A stretch of DNA of 37,471 nt from a bacterium (GTDB lineage Bacteria > Bdellovibrionota_C > UBA2361 > OMII01). Each line of letters opens with the position of its first letter. Position 1 is the stretch's first letter. Position numbers and translations under genes: made by a program. Below are positions 1 through 7,762 of this stretch, piece by piece. The notes under the pieces are model-generated. The model ran no database searches and was not told where the DNA came from. It was given only the letters and a program-made list of their open reading frames with translations. The stretch covers positions 1-37,471 of the forward strand of contig JAFMJG010000008.1 of assembly GCA_017853605.1 (NCBI GenBank), read 5' to 3'.

Positions 1-1
1 G

Positions 2-901
2 ATCGTTCTCGTTGGCGGCAATGAGGGAGAAGCCTCGCTAGCCTTTACGCAGGCCGGCTCAAGGCGGCTTGAGCTGCGGGGGGATGGCGAGTCGGTGCAC
101 TCGTTGACGCTCAACTGGGATGGTGATGCCTACCCGCAGCAGCTCTCGGGGGCGGGGCTGGGGTGCTTTAACCTTTTGTCGCAGCAGGCCGACGCCTTTA
201 TAATGAGGGACATGAGGCTTGCCTATTCGTGTGGCGCCCCTGGAAAGGGGGGAGCGTGCCCGCCGATAGAAATTGAAACCCGGATCTATGACGCAGATGA
301 CGCAACAGGGCAGCGGTTCTCTGCCTCAGTCATCAAGCGCCGTGGCACCGAGGCGAACGAGGAGGTTGTGGTGCCGTTCTCAAACCTCGTGCGGGAGGGG
401 CCGCGGGGGCTGGCCCGCCCGACCTGTGTGGGCGCTATCTCGATCACCTTTCGTTTCGAGGGACAACGCGATGTGCGGCTCGCCTTAGGCCCGATATACA
501 CGAATGGAGCCGACGGCCTGACCTTCGTGCCTACTGCAACTCCGACTGCCACATCCACGGCCACTCCCTCTGCCACCCCCACAGCTACTGCAACGGAGGC
601 TGCAGCTCCGGCGCTGCAGGGTGAGGGCGGCGCTCAAACAGCCGTCGCGGCTGTTGCGGCATCTCCTCTTCCAGCCGCGCTGGGCTCGCCAGCTCCCGCT
701 GTTACGCCCCTTCCTACAGTTCCCCTCCCAGGATTTGGCACCCCAGCCCGCCTGGAGGTTTTTGACGATGAGGAGCTTGAAAGGGTCTCGCTGCCAAAGG
801 TCCCCCAGTTGGAGGAGGGCACCCGCCCGACTCCATCGTCCTTTGTGACGGAGCGGGAGGGGGATGTGGTTTACGGTTCGGTAGCCTCTGGCGCGCCGTA
901 G
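2..901 (+). CDS. Thr/Pro-rich probable exported protein, 5' partial
   Basis: I do not recognise a family. The reading frame is open from base 2 of the window with no stop, so this is the 3' part of a longer gene; a GTG at 95 could serve as a start but nothing requires it. About 175 residues form a mixed, beta-rich looking domain with several Cys (for example in LGCFNLL, YSCGAP, GGACPP and RPTCVGA), which could form disulfides in an exported protein. A low-complexity linker of TATP/SATPTA repeats follows (bases about 529-600), then an Ala/Pro-rich stretch and an acidic tail. Thr/Pro linkers like this are typical of secreted or surface proteins. No transmembrane or sorting signal is visible at the C terminus, and any signal peptide would lie outside the window. 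It ends 46 bp before ispH. Confidence is high that it codes, low on function. Confidence 0.7.
   Translation: MVLVGGNEGEASLAFTQAGSRRLELRGDGESVHSLTLNWDGDAYPQQLSGAGLGCFNLLSQQADAFIMRDMRLAYSCGAPGKGGACPPIEIETRIYDADDATGQRFSASVIKRRGTEANEEVVVPFSNLVREGPRGLARPTCVGAISITFRFEGQRDVRLALGPIYTNGADGLTFVPTATPTATSTATPSATPTATATEAAAPALQGEGGAQTAVAAVAASPLPAALGSPAPAVTPLPTVPLPGFGTPARLEVFDDEELERVSLPKVPQLEEGTRPTPSSFVTEREGDVVYGSVASGAP
529..600 (+). repeat. Thr/Ala/Pro codon repeat tract
   Basis: This is an imperfect tandem array of short units encoding Thr-Ala-Thr-Pro or Ser-Ala-Thr-Pro inside the first gene. The units are degenerate at the DNA level. It encodes the linker between the folded domain and the C-terminal tail and may vary in length between strains. 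Confidence 0.5.
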
Positions 902-912
902 GGGCCGGCGCG

Positions 913-941
913 TGGACTAGGGCTGGGCGGAATGCTACGCT
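913..941 (+). promoter_or_regulatory. candidate ispH promoter giving a leaderless mRNA
   Basis: TGGACT (913-918, 4 of 6 matches to the -35 consensus) is separated by 17 bp from TACGCT (936-941), which is preceded by TGC as in an extended -10 box. The expected transcription start, six to seven bases downstream, falls on the A of the ispH ATG at 948. No Shine-Dalgarno sequence precedes that ATG. This is a visual match only. Confidence 0.3.
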
Positions 942-947
942 CCTTTC

Positions 948-2180
948 ATGCCGAAACAGTTCGACATACCGAGGTCATATCGCTCAGACCTAATCGGAGA
1001 GATTAAGAAACGCCGGGCTGCCTCCGATTCCCGCAAGGAGAACCTCTGGCCAACAGAGATAGATCTCGGCCCTGTGGTGTTCCGCATCGCGCGGTTCTTC
1101 GGGTTCTGCTACGGCGTTGAGAACGCCATCGAGATCGCGTATCGGGCGCTAGAGGAGAATCCCGACAAGCGCGTCTTCATCTTGAGCGAGATGATCCACA
1201 ATCCGAACGTCAACGCCGATCTCGTGCGGCTGGGAGTCAAGTTTCTCCAGACAGCGGATGGCGAGCAGCTCATTCCTTTCTCGACGCTTCAGCGTGACGA
1301 CATCGTCATCATTCCTGCCTTCGGCACGACGAGAGAGACCTTTGAGGCCCTCGAGGCTCTGGGCATCGACCCCCAGCGGTACAACGCCACTTGCCCGTTT
1401 GTGGAGAAGGTGTGGAAGCGTGGCCGACAGCTCGCCCAGCAGGGATACGGAATAGTCATCCACGGCAAGCACACTCACGAGGAGACGCGGGCCACCTTCT
1501 CCCATATCCGAATAGATGGCCCGAGCGTCGTGGTGCGCGATCGCGCGGAGACAGCCCAGTTGGCGCGGCACATTCGCGGCGAGCTGCCTCCGGAGCAGTT
1601 CTATGCAGAATTTGCGGGGAGGTTCTCGCCAGGATTCCGGGTGCCTGAGGATCTGGAGCGGCTGGGAGTCGTCAACCAGACCACGATGCTTGCGGAAGAG
1701 ACCCATGAGATAGCCCTGATGGTGAAGGATGCCCTTGCGGCACGTTTCGGCGAGGCTGCGCTGCCCCAGCACTACGCGGACACGCGCGATACGCTGTGCT
1801 ACGCGACCTCAGAGAACCAGCGGGCGATGCGCGGGTTGCTCGAGGCATCCGGGGATCTCGCGGTTGTGGTCGGCGGATACAACTCATCAAACACGAGCCA
1901 CCTCGTCGAGCTTGCGCAGGGAAGGCTTCCGGTTTTTTACGTTCGGGACGCGGACGAGATCCGTGGGCCTACGGAGATTCGCCACCTTGAGCTGGCCACC
2001 GGACGGCGGGAGCGCACACGCAACTGGCTGCCGCAAAAACGGCCCCTCACCGTGCTGATATCTGCTGGGGCTAGCTGTCCCGATGCAATGGTGGAGGCCG
2101 TTATAAGCAAGATAGCTGGCTGTTTTCCGGATGCCCGGCCCCTGCAGGTCCCGGTCGGGGATCTCGCAGTAGCCCCCTAA
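948..2180 (+). CDS. ispH: 4-hydroxy-3-methylbut-2-enyl diphosphate reductase (long form)
   Basis: This is the last enzyme of the MEP isoprenoid pathway, reducing HMBPP to IPP and DMAPP with a [4Fe-4S] cluster. The three cluster cysteines are visible: C54 (FFGFCYGVENA), C149 (NATCPFVEKVW) and C284 (DTLCYATSENQ). The HGKHTHEET segment (172-180) aligns with the region holding the catalytic acid, and GGYNSSNTSHL (309-319) is the substrate-binding SSN motif. At 410 aa it is far longer than the roughly 315 aa enterobacterial enzyme. It has an N-terminal extension of about 40 residues and an insertion around 190-240, as in the cyanobacterial/plant-type long form. The ATG at 948 has no SD. The last 80 bp overlap the convergent DUF2334 gene. 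The polyprenyl synthase at 28536-29582 would use its products. Confidence 0.95.
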   Translation: MPKQFDIPRSYRSDLIGEIKKRRAASDSRKENLWPTEIDLGPVVFRIARFFGFCYGVENAIEIAYRALEENPDKRVFILSEMIHNPNVNADLVRLGVKFLQTADGEQLIPFSTLQRDDIVIIPAFGTTRETFEALEALGIDPQRYNATCPFVEKVWKRGRQLAQQGYGIVIHGKHTHEETRATFSHIRIDGPSVVVRDRAETAQLARHIRGELPPEQFYAEFAGRFSPGFRVPEDLERLGVVNQTTMLAEETHEIALMVKDALAARFGEAALPQHYADTRDTLCYATSENQRAMRGLLEASGDLAVVVGGYNSSNTSHLVELAQGRLPVFYVRDADEIRGPTEIRHLELATGRRERTRNWLPQKRPLTVLISAGASCPDAMVEAVISKIAGCFPDARPLQVPVGDLAVAP

Positions 2181-2916
2181 GGCCGCGGGCTCCCGCGTAG
2201 GCCAGCATAAACGACGCATTTCCCACCTTTGTGGCGAGCGAGGAGCTTGCGCCCGAGACCTCGGCTGCAAAGCTTGAAAAGCGCAGCGGGCGGCGCAGGA
2301 ACTCGCGAACCTGCGCGACAGCTCTCGGCCCCATATCGTTAGTGTGGAGGCAGATTGTGATGCTCCCAAAGGGCAGCACGCGGGGGCGCCACAGCTGCTG
2401 CGGCACGCAGATGATCCCGTGCATGCAGACGGGAAAGAGCGATACTCCGTCAGTGATAGCCCTAAAGCCGCATGCAGCGAGCGCGCGCAGGGTGTTCACG
2501 TCAAACGAGTGGTTTGGGGCCATGAAGTAGGGGGTGGCGAGCCCATGAGAGTCCAGAATTTTGTAGCCCTCGTCGATGCGGCACAGCTGTGACGAGTAGG
2601 AGTCACCGGCAAATTCAGAGAACTCCTTAATTCCGAAAGCACGGCCGATCAGCTGCAGCCCTGGGCGGAACGAGAGGGTGTGCTGGTATCCGTGCTGCGC
2701 CACGTCGACGAGCCCCTCGTCCCGGAGCTGGCGAAGGGTCTGCCAGAAGTCTCGCCGGGGCCGCTGCCGGACGAGGGCTTGATCGAGGTTGTCTGGCACG
2801 ATTCCCAGGAGAGGACGGACCTTAGAGCGGCGAAAGAGGGCCATGAGGCCCCAGAAGCGCCCCCAGTCCATCGTCGGGGTGATATCGTCGAGCCGGAACA
2901 CGTATCGCGCGCGCAT
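2101..2916 (-). CDS. DUF2334/NodB-fold polysaccharide deacetylase-like protein
   Basis: This is a 271 aa cytosolic-looking protein of the DUF2334 type, related to the NodB polysaccharide deacetylases. The N terminus has the paired aspartates of the metal site (FRLDDITP, D10-D11). The HGYQH motif (H75 and H79) supplies the usual histidine ligands, and PNHSFD (about 155-160) resembles the third motif. No signal peptide is seen. It is the last gene of the minus-strand operon and starts 2 bp after the preceding acyltransferase-like gene. The last 80 bp, encoding a Gly/Pro/Arg-rich tail, are antisense to the end of ispH. The substrate is unknown; deacetylation of a lipid-linked or exported glycan is an inference from the family. 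Confidence 0.85.
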   Translation of the reverse strand: MRARYVFRLDDITPTMDWGRFWGLMALFRRSKVRPLLGIVPDNLDQALVRQRPRRDFWQTLRQLRDEGLVDVAQHGYQHTLSFRPGLQLIGRAFGIKEFSEFAGDSYSSQLCRIDEGYKILDSHGLATPYFMAPNHSFDVNTLRALAACGFRAITDGVSLFPVCMHGIICVPQQLWRPRVLPFGSITICLHTNDMGPRAVAQVREFLRRPLRFSSFAAEVSGASSSLATKVGNASFMLAYAGARGLRGLLRDPRPGPAGAGHPENSQLSCL

Positions 2917-2918
2917 AG

Positions 2919-3674
2919 TCAGGCCCCCCTGCGCATGAGCGCAAGCGCTGCCTTGCCGACCATCGAGTTTGGCCGGTACCCGTTAAACTCTGTGACCTCA
3001 CTGCCGCCAAATTCGCGCTTAAAGCGGGCGATGGCGGCTTTCGCCGGATCCTCATCCCCAGACGTTACCCCTCCCAGGTCGTACTGAAGATACCGCTGCC
3101 CATGAAGGAGCTCTATCTCGTGCCAGTGTAGCAGCCGATTCGCCCGGCCGATGAGGTTGCGCGCCCCGCTGTCATCCGACCCTCGGAAGTGAGAGGCCGA
3201 GTAGAGCAGCCTTGCCCTGCGTATCAGGGGATCGCGGACGTAGGCATGCATCGCAAGGGTGGAGTCCTTTCCGTCGGTAACGGAGGAGATGATGAGGGCT
3301 CCGGCGTCCTTGAGTGCTCGCAGCTTTGCGCGGTTCGCCCTGGGAAGGGATTTCTGGCGCGAGAAGCCGTCAAAGAACCGGCAAAAGCGCTCGAGATCAA
3401 CCTCAGAGGGAGTTGTTGTCAGGGATGGGATGCACCCCTCCCGCTCAGCGCGCCGTATCCGGTAACGGCCGTTGCTCGAGATGCGCTCAAAGAGCAGGCC
3501 GGGGCTCTGGCTGAGGTCGATGATATGGGTCCTGAAGGGCACGAAGCCGGGCTGCGGGTTGCGGGCCTGGACGAAGAGCGATAGCGCCGAGTGCGGATCG
3601 GGTGGCGTGTCCGCCGCAGCGAAGAAGATGTCGCTTATGGGGATGCCGAACTTCGAGCGGAGAATGGTCACCAT
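2919..3674 (-). CDS. GNAT/FemAB-like acyltransferase (YDLGGV type)
   Basis: This 251 aa protein has a recognisable C-terminal acyl-transfer fold. The segment YLQYDLGGVTSGDEDPAKAA followed by ARFKREFGG (about 200-230) resembles the end of FemAB and BioF2-like GNAT domains, where a Phe-Lys-x-Gly-Phe-Gly type stretch lies at the substrate site. The central SSVTDGKDSTLAMHAYV is the usual beta-strand pair that reports an acyl-CoA or aminoacyl binding domain. It lies between two other operon genes, 7 bp after one and 2 bp before the next. It probably acts on a cell-envelope precursor with its neighbours, but the substrate cannot be read from the sequence. The ATG at 3674 has GAGG upstream. Confidence 0.75.
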   Translation of the reverse strand: MVTILRSKFGIPISDIFFAAADTPPDPHSALSLFVQARNPQPGFVPFRTHIIDLSQSPGLLFERISSNGRYRIRRAEREGCIPSLTTTPSEVDLERFCRFFDGFSRQKSLPRANRAKLRALKDAGALIISSVTDGKDSTLAMHAYVRDPLIRRARLLYSASHFRGSDDSGARNLIGRANRLLHWHEIELLHGQRYLQYDLGGVTSGDEDPAKAAIARFKREFGGSEVTEFNGYRPNSMVGKAALALMRRGA

Positions 3675-3681
3675 CGGGGCC

Positions 3682-4395
3682 TCACTGCGGGTTTTGGGGC
3701 TGAAACGGGGAAAACGGGGAGAGGTAGGTCAGGGGAGAGAAGACGCGCCGGTGGACAAGCCCGCCGCAGAAGGAATAGTCGCGGCGGATGAGGTAGGGGA
3801 CAAATCCTGCTTTTCGGCATCCGCGCAGCGAGGCCTCATTAAGGTGGTCGACAAATGTAATCCCTAGGCGGGCGCCCTGTGACCGCACGATTTCGCAAAT
3901 TCTGCCCATGGCAGCCGGCATAATCCCAAGGCCCCGAAAGTCTGGTGGGGTGTAGGCGTTCTCGAAGAGCGCCTCGTCCCTCATGAGGGGAGGAAAGCGC
4001 CCCTTGAAAAATGACCGGATGCGGGTGTTGTCCTCCGCCCGCAGTACCCATTGAATGAAACAGATGCGCCTCGAGGCGGGCTCCTGGGCCACAAACCCTT
4101 GGCCTAGGCACTGCGAGGCATGTGACTCTCGGATCGCCAGCTCGCGCCGCTCGTGCCAGGAGCTGGGCCCTCCGGTTGAGGAGAGCAGTGCGAGGATCTC
4201 GGCTCCTGAGGCAGTGCGCACCTCGATGGGAATCCTGGCGCAGGGGATGGGCGCTTCGGACCGGAGATCCCGCTGCAGCCCGACTGACACACGCGTTCGC
4301 ATTGCCTGGTCGCGAATGCCGCGCGCCACGCCGGCGGCATCGCGGTTTCGGAGCATTTCGAGGAGGTGATGCATCAGGCTAGTCGAGGATGGCAC
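3682..4395 (-). CDS. GNAT family N-acetyltransferase
   Basis: This 237 aa protein carries a GNAT core in its second half. FENAYTPPDFRGLGIM (about 144-159) is the motif A strand and pyrophosphate loop with the R-G-x-G-like element, and DHLNEASLRGCRKAGF (about 184-199) is the typical motif B with the N-x-x-S and K-x-G-F elements. The N-terminal 100 residues are less conserved-looking. The annotated start is GTG at 4395; an in-frame ATG at 4374 is an alternative, and neither has a good SD. It lies 85 bp downstream of the FemAB-like gene and 7 bp upstream of the next acyltransferase-like gene. The substrate is unknown. Confidence 0.8.
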   Translation of the reverse strand: MPSSTSLMHHLLEMLRNRDAAGVARGIRDQAMRTRVSVGLQRDLRSEAPIPCARIPIEVRTASGAEILALLSSTGGPSSWHERRELAIRESHASQCLGQGFVAQEPASRRICFIQWVLRAEDNTRIRSFFKGRFPPLMRDEALFENAYTPPDFRGLGIMPAAMGRICEIVRSQGARLGITFVDHLNEASLRGCRKAGFVPYLIRRDYSFCGGLVHRRVFSPLTYLSPFSPFQPQNPQ

Positions 4396-4480
4396 GCGGG
4401 GATTCTAGAGCCTGCCCCCGTGGCTATCTATGATTCGGAGCAGTCGTCATGTGCGGCTCTCGGGCGAAAAGGCGATACAG

Positions 4481-5677
4481 CTAGTTTTTGCTGTGCCCCA
4501 AATCCTGGGGGTCTCCCCAAAGCTTGTGGCGTATCGCCCGCAGCGACAGCGCAACCTTGCCGACAGCAGCATGGGCGGCCCTGCCGCGCAGCGATGGGCG
4601 AAAGATGTAGCAGGTGTCGTGGCGCTGCAGGGACGTTGACCAGACGCTTTTCCAGAGAGCATTTGGCCCCAGAAACTCGAACCGTGTTGCCCCGACCCTC
4701 GTGATGTCCTGGATCGCGTATTGCATGAGGAGGTGACCGGGGGAGAAGTCCCGAAACCGCTCATCGTAGGCGACCTTCGGCGTGTAGTAGATCCCGCTCA
4801 TGAAGAGCCCGAGCTGCGTGGCGATGGGCCTCCCGTCAAGAACGAGGGAGAGCACCTTGAGATACCCATGGCGCGCGGCTTCGGCTGTGGCCATCTCGTA
4901 AAAGTGCAGCGCCGCTGGGTGGTGTGCGATTGCGGAGCGCTGGGCCCCCTTCCAGCCGGAGGACTCCAGGGTGAAGAAGCTCTTGATGGCCTTATTGGGG
5001 GGATTGTTCTCCGTGACAAACTCCACCGTGCCGTGGGCGCGCAACTTGTCGAGCTTGCCCTTGAGCCGGTTGCGAAAGCTTCGATAGCGCTTTGGGCACG
5101 TGGCGAAGGGATCTGCGCCGGGGGGGAGGTCCAGGTAGGGGCTAAGCCGCGTCCTCCAGCGCAGCGTCGGGAAGCCATCGCGCTTCGCAAGCTCCATAAC
5201 CTCGCGGAAGGCCGCCCCCTCGGTGACGTCATCCAGGACCAAGGCGCTCCACCAGCGGTCATCCTTGAGGCTCTCCCACGTTGCGGCCGCTGCAGGTTGG
5301 CGATCGGCCGCAGCCGTGATCAGGTCAGAGCGGCAGGCATGCGGAGAGGTGATCCCCCGGAGCGTTTTGGCGGGCAGACGTGACATTAAGCGGGTCGAGC
5401 GCACAAGGGGGAGCACGCTCGCCAGGCGCCCCTCTCGGCGCGTGGTGATGAGCAGGGGTGAGTGTTTGGGCCAGAAAGAAGATGCTGTGGCGCCGACCCA
5501 CTCCGGCTGAAGGAAGGGAACGGCTGCCGTGCCGCTTCCCACGATTGAGCGCCACTCCTGTTCTAGGGCGCGCATCGCACCCCCATGTTCCAGCACGGAG
5601 ACGTTCAGCGCAGGGCCGCCTGCAGTGCGTTCATGGTGACTACGCTGGGGCTCGGGAATGCTGGCCATATCGGCCAT
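4481..5677 (-). CDS. FemAB/BioF2-like acetyltransferase (Acetyltransf_6 type)
   Basis: This protein resembles the GNAT-fold proteins often found in exopolysaccharide clusters. The N-terminal half has FLQPEWVGA and LLITTRREGRLASVLPLV, the usual opening strands of this family. The C-terminal half has SLVLDGRPIATQLGLFMSG, then YDERFRDFSPGHLLMQYAIQ and GATRFEFLGPN, the diagnostic order for BioF2-like/FemAB domains. The start is uncertain. I use ATG at 5677 (398 aa), because the 41 residues before it are Pro-rich and unlike the family. However, an in-frame TTG at 5800 overlaps the stop of the upstream small gene as TTGA, so coupled translation from 5800 (439 aa) is possible. The family transfers acyl or aminoacyl groups; the target here is unknown. 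Confidence 0.8.
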   Translation of the reverse strand: MADMASIPEPQRSHHERTAGGPALNVSVLEHGGAMRALEQEWRSIVGSGTAAVPFLQPEWVGATASSFWPKHSPLLITTRREGRLASVLPLVRSTRLMSRLPAKTLRGITSPHACRSDLITAAADRQPAAAATWESLKDDRWWSALVLDDVTEGAAFREVMELAKRDGFPTLRWRTRLSPYLDLPPGADPFATCPKRYRSFRNRLKGKLDKLRAHGTVEFVTENNPPNKAIKSFFTLESSGWKGAQRSAIAHHPAALHFYEMATAEAARHGYLKVLSLVLDGRPIATQLGLFMSGIYYTPKVAYDERFRDFSPGHLLMQYAIQDITRVGATRFEFLGPNALWKSVWSTSLQRHDTCYIFRPSLRGRAAHAAVGKVALSLRAIRHKLWGDPQDLGHSKN

Positions 5678-5796
5678 GCACTGTAGCGGAGCGTGCAATG
5701 CTCGCGTGTGAGGCGGAACAGGGAGGGGACCTGGTCGATGGGGGAGGGAGGGGAAGCTGCCCAGGGCAGGGGCTCTGGGCAGCTTCGGAAAAAACC

Positions 5797-6159
5797 TCAA
5801 GCGGTCGCGCGGGTAAATCTCTCATGGAGCATCTCCCGGAACCGCTTTGATGGGTGGGTGGCGTCTGGGTCAAACGGGTCTATGACCTGCTTGTTGCCCA
5901 CTCGCACCCGAATCCACCTCCGTAGAATCGCCGCGAAGCTTGAAGTCGCCCCACGAGCAGCCCGAGTTCGCGCGCCTTGCTTCGGTGCCTTTTTAAGGGA
6001 GCACCTAACGAATCGCTCAAAGGCGCTGGCGAGCTCTGCTGCCTCCTGCTCAACAGACGACTCCTCGTCCTGAGTGTCGCGTTGCCTCCGCAAGGGTGGC
6101 GAACTGGGGTCGCCATCCTCGAAGAATTCACTGCTCTCTGACAAGCTGCTGGAATGCAC
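5797..6159 (-). CDS. small basic/acidic protein of unknown function
   Basis: I recognise no family. The protein has 120 aa. The first 35 residues are acidic and Ser-rich and likely disordered. The rest is Arg-rich and helical-looking, with AELASAFERFVRCSLKKA and FAAILRRWIRVRVG. Coding status rests mainly on a strong SD, GGAAGGAGG at 6176-6168, placed 8 nt before a GTG start. An overlapping frame at 5880-6242 lacks an SD and has a less natural composition. It is the first gene of the minus-strand acyltransferase operon. Its TGA stop shares bases with a TTG (TTGA) in frame with the next gene. A regulator or complex partner of the downstream enzymes is possible but not shown. Confidence 0.6.
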   Translation of the reverse strand: MHSSSLSESSEFFEDGDPSSPPLRRQRDTQDEESSVEQEAAELASAFERFVRCSLKKAPKQGARTRAARGATSSFAAILRRWIRVRVGNKQVIDPFDPDATHPSKRFREMLHERFTRATA

Positions 6160-6167
6160 GGCACAAA

Positions 6168-6176
6168 CCTCCTTCC
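6168..6176 (-). promoter_or_regulatory. strong ribosome binding site deciding a GTG start
   Basis: The minus strand reads GGAAGGAGG, followed by 8 nt and GTG at 6159. This is one of the strongest Shine-Dalgarno matches in the window and is the main evidence that the small gene at 5797-6159 is translated. Confidence 0.7.
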
Positions 6177-6465
6177 GTAGAGCGCGCGCACGTATCCGGC
6201 AAGGAATGCCGTTTCGCTTGCGCGCATGCCCAAAAAGAACAAGAAAAACCGAAAACCACCCTCCAGCTCAGAGCCTTGCGCCTTGCATGGCGACTTCGAG
6301 CTGGGGAATGGCCCTTAGGAACTGCACGACCAGTTAGTAAGAAAGAGCGAGACCCGCGACTGTACCCCTCCTGCCGGGCATGTCAATGAGTGTCGCGCGA
6401 GAGAGCCATGGCGCAATCCCACGGGCGGCAAGCAGGGGCTTAGGATGCACGGGCGTCGTTGGGGG

Positions 6466-6471
6466 TATGAT
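6466..6471 (+). promoter_or_regulatory. candidate -10 box of the PfkB kinase gene
   Basis: TATGAT has 5 of 6 matches to the -10 consensus and lies about 50 bp before the ATG at 6522. The expected -35 position does not match well, so a regulator or an alternative spacing would be needed. Confidence 0.3.
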
Positions 6472-6521
6472 TTTCGTCTCCCCTCGGGTAGGATCTCGGC
6501 GAACAGCCGGAGGGTGGATAG

Positions 6522-7505
6522 ATGAAATCTATTGATGTGAGCGGTATAGGGAACGGAATTGTGGACGTGTTTGCTGACGTGTCCGAGCAGCAGTTTGCTC
6601 CCCTGGGGTTCGACAAGGGCACGATGCGCCTGGTGGAGACCGCTGAGCAGAAGCAACTGCTCGGCGCCCTTAGTTCCGGCAAGCCTGCGCTCGTGAGCGG
6701 CGGCTCTGTCGCGAATTCAACAATTATCATCTCCCAGCTCGGCGGCAAGAGCGCTCTTTACTGCTGCCTGGCAGATGATGACTTTGGCAGGTTCTACCGG
6801 GAGGAGTGCATCTCATTGGGCATGAAGGTGCCTGTGCCCCTGGCCTCGCGAGGGTCTACGGGAACGTGTGTTGTTCTCGTGACCCCGGATGCGGAGCGGA
6901 CGATGCGAACGTCGCTTGGGGCGTCTCTTGACCTGTCAGATCGGCACATCGATCCAGCGGCGATAGCTGAATCAAAGTGGGTCTTCATCGAGGGGTATGT
7001 CTTCTCAAATTCCGACGCCGGCCGCTCTGCTATCCGGGAAGCGATAAAAGTTGCGCGGGAGTCGAAAACAAAGGTGGCGGTGACGTGTTCTGACGCGTGG
7101 ATCGTTTCTGGCTTCGGGACGCACCTCGATGAGGCGCTAAAGCAAAGCGATCTCCTATTTGCCAACGAGGAGGAGGCGGCTGCCTTGGCAGGCGGGGAGA
7201 GGGATATTGCCAAGGCTGGACGCATCCTTAAGGATCGCGTGCCGCACGTCGTGCTTACGGCAGGCGCGCGCGGCGCCCACATTTGGTGGGAGGGCGAGGA
7301 GTTCCATGTGCCGGCCTTCCCGTGTGAGCCTCGGGATCTTACAGGGGCCGGGGACGCGTTTGCGGGTGGATTTCTCTACGGCATCAACCACGGCCTAACC
7401 CCGGTTGAAGCGGCCCGTAAGGCGTGCTTCCTGGCCCATAACGTCATCATCCAGGTCGGGGCTCGCTTGAAGGGAGACGTCCGGAAGTTGTGGGCATCGG
7501 CATAG
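6522..7505 (+). CDS. PfkB family carbohydrate/nucleoside kinase (adenosine kinase-like)
   Basis: This is an ATP-dependent ribokinase-family enzyme that phosphorylates a sugar or nucleoside. GGSVANS (60-66) is the substrate-binding Gly-Gly motif. The C-terminal signature DLTGAGDAFAGGF (272-284) contains the anion hole GAGD and the catalytic base D278. At 327 aa it has the normal length. The pattern of an N-terminal GIGNGIVDV, then GGSVAN, resembles adenosine kinase-like members more than fructokinases, but the substrate cannot be assigned safely. The ATG at 6522 has GGAGGG about 8 nt upstream. It stands alone, with a 257 bp gap to the next gene. Confidence 0.9.
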   Translation: MKSIDVSGIGNGIVDVFADVSEQQFAPLGFDKGTMRLVETAEQKQLLGALSSGKPALVSGGSVANSTIIISQLGGKSALYCCLADDDFGRFYREECISLGMKVPVPLASRGSTGTCVVLVTPDAERTMRTSLGASLDLSDRHIDPAAIAESKWVFIEGYVFSNSDAGRSAIREAIKVARESKTKVAVTCSDAWIVSGFGTHLDEALKQSDLLFANEEEAAALAGGERDIAKAGRILKDRVPHVVLTAGARGAHIWWEGEEFHVPAFPCEPRDLTGAGDAFAGGFLYGINHGLTPVEAARKACFLAHNVIIQVGARLKGDVRKLWASA

Positions 7506-7723
7506 CAAGCCGCTGCTCGCGTGCCACGCCCGCTGCAATACGCAACGGTGCCTAGGGGCGCTTTTGGTGGCTTTCTGCCCTTAACTGTTTGATATTCCTA
7601 GGCCTGATTTGCGTAGTGATTTCTAGGCATTTAGCATGTCACACCGGGGGCCCAACCGCTCCATATCAGGGTGGAGTTAGTTCGAAATAGTAATAGGCGA
7701 GTTGGCTGCAAAGCCTCCGATGT

Positions 7724-7748
7724 CGTTAGGGCAAACGTAGCGCTAACG
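7724..7748. repeat. inverted repeat just before the gene at 7763
   Basis: CGTTAGGGC (7724-7732) and GCGCTAACG (7740-7748) form a 9 bp inverted repeat with one mismatch and a 7 nt loop. It ends 14 bp before the ATG at 7763, next to the purine-rich ribosome site. It may be an operator or an mRNA hairpin affecting translation. The rest of the 257 bp gap (7506-7762) shows no gene and no clear terminator. Confidence 0.4.
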
Positions 7749-7762
7749 TGGGGATGTGAAGC

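Larger units (their letters stand above)
6160..6521. other. divergent intergenic region with candidate promoters
   Basis: These 362 bp separate the minus-strand acyltransferase operon from the PfkB kinase. I see no convincing gene. TATGAT at 6466-6471 is a good -10 match for the kinase, but no clear -35 lies 16-18 bp before it. A-rich stretches at about 6231-6260 could belong to the minus-strand promoter. No terminator or structured RNA is obvious. Confidence 0.4.

Noticed and set aside
529-600. Tandem repeats considered as a CRISPR or mobile-element remnant
   Set aside because: The units are degenerate codon repeats inside an open frame with no spacers, terminal repeats or transposase nearby.
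5880-6242. A 120-codon minus-strand frame overlapping the small gene at 5797-6159
   Set aside because: It has no ribosome site and an Arg/Ala-rich, random composition; the overlapping frame has a very strong SD.
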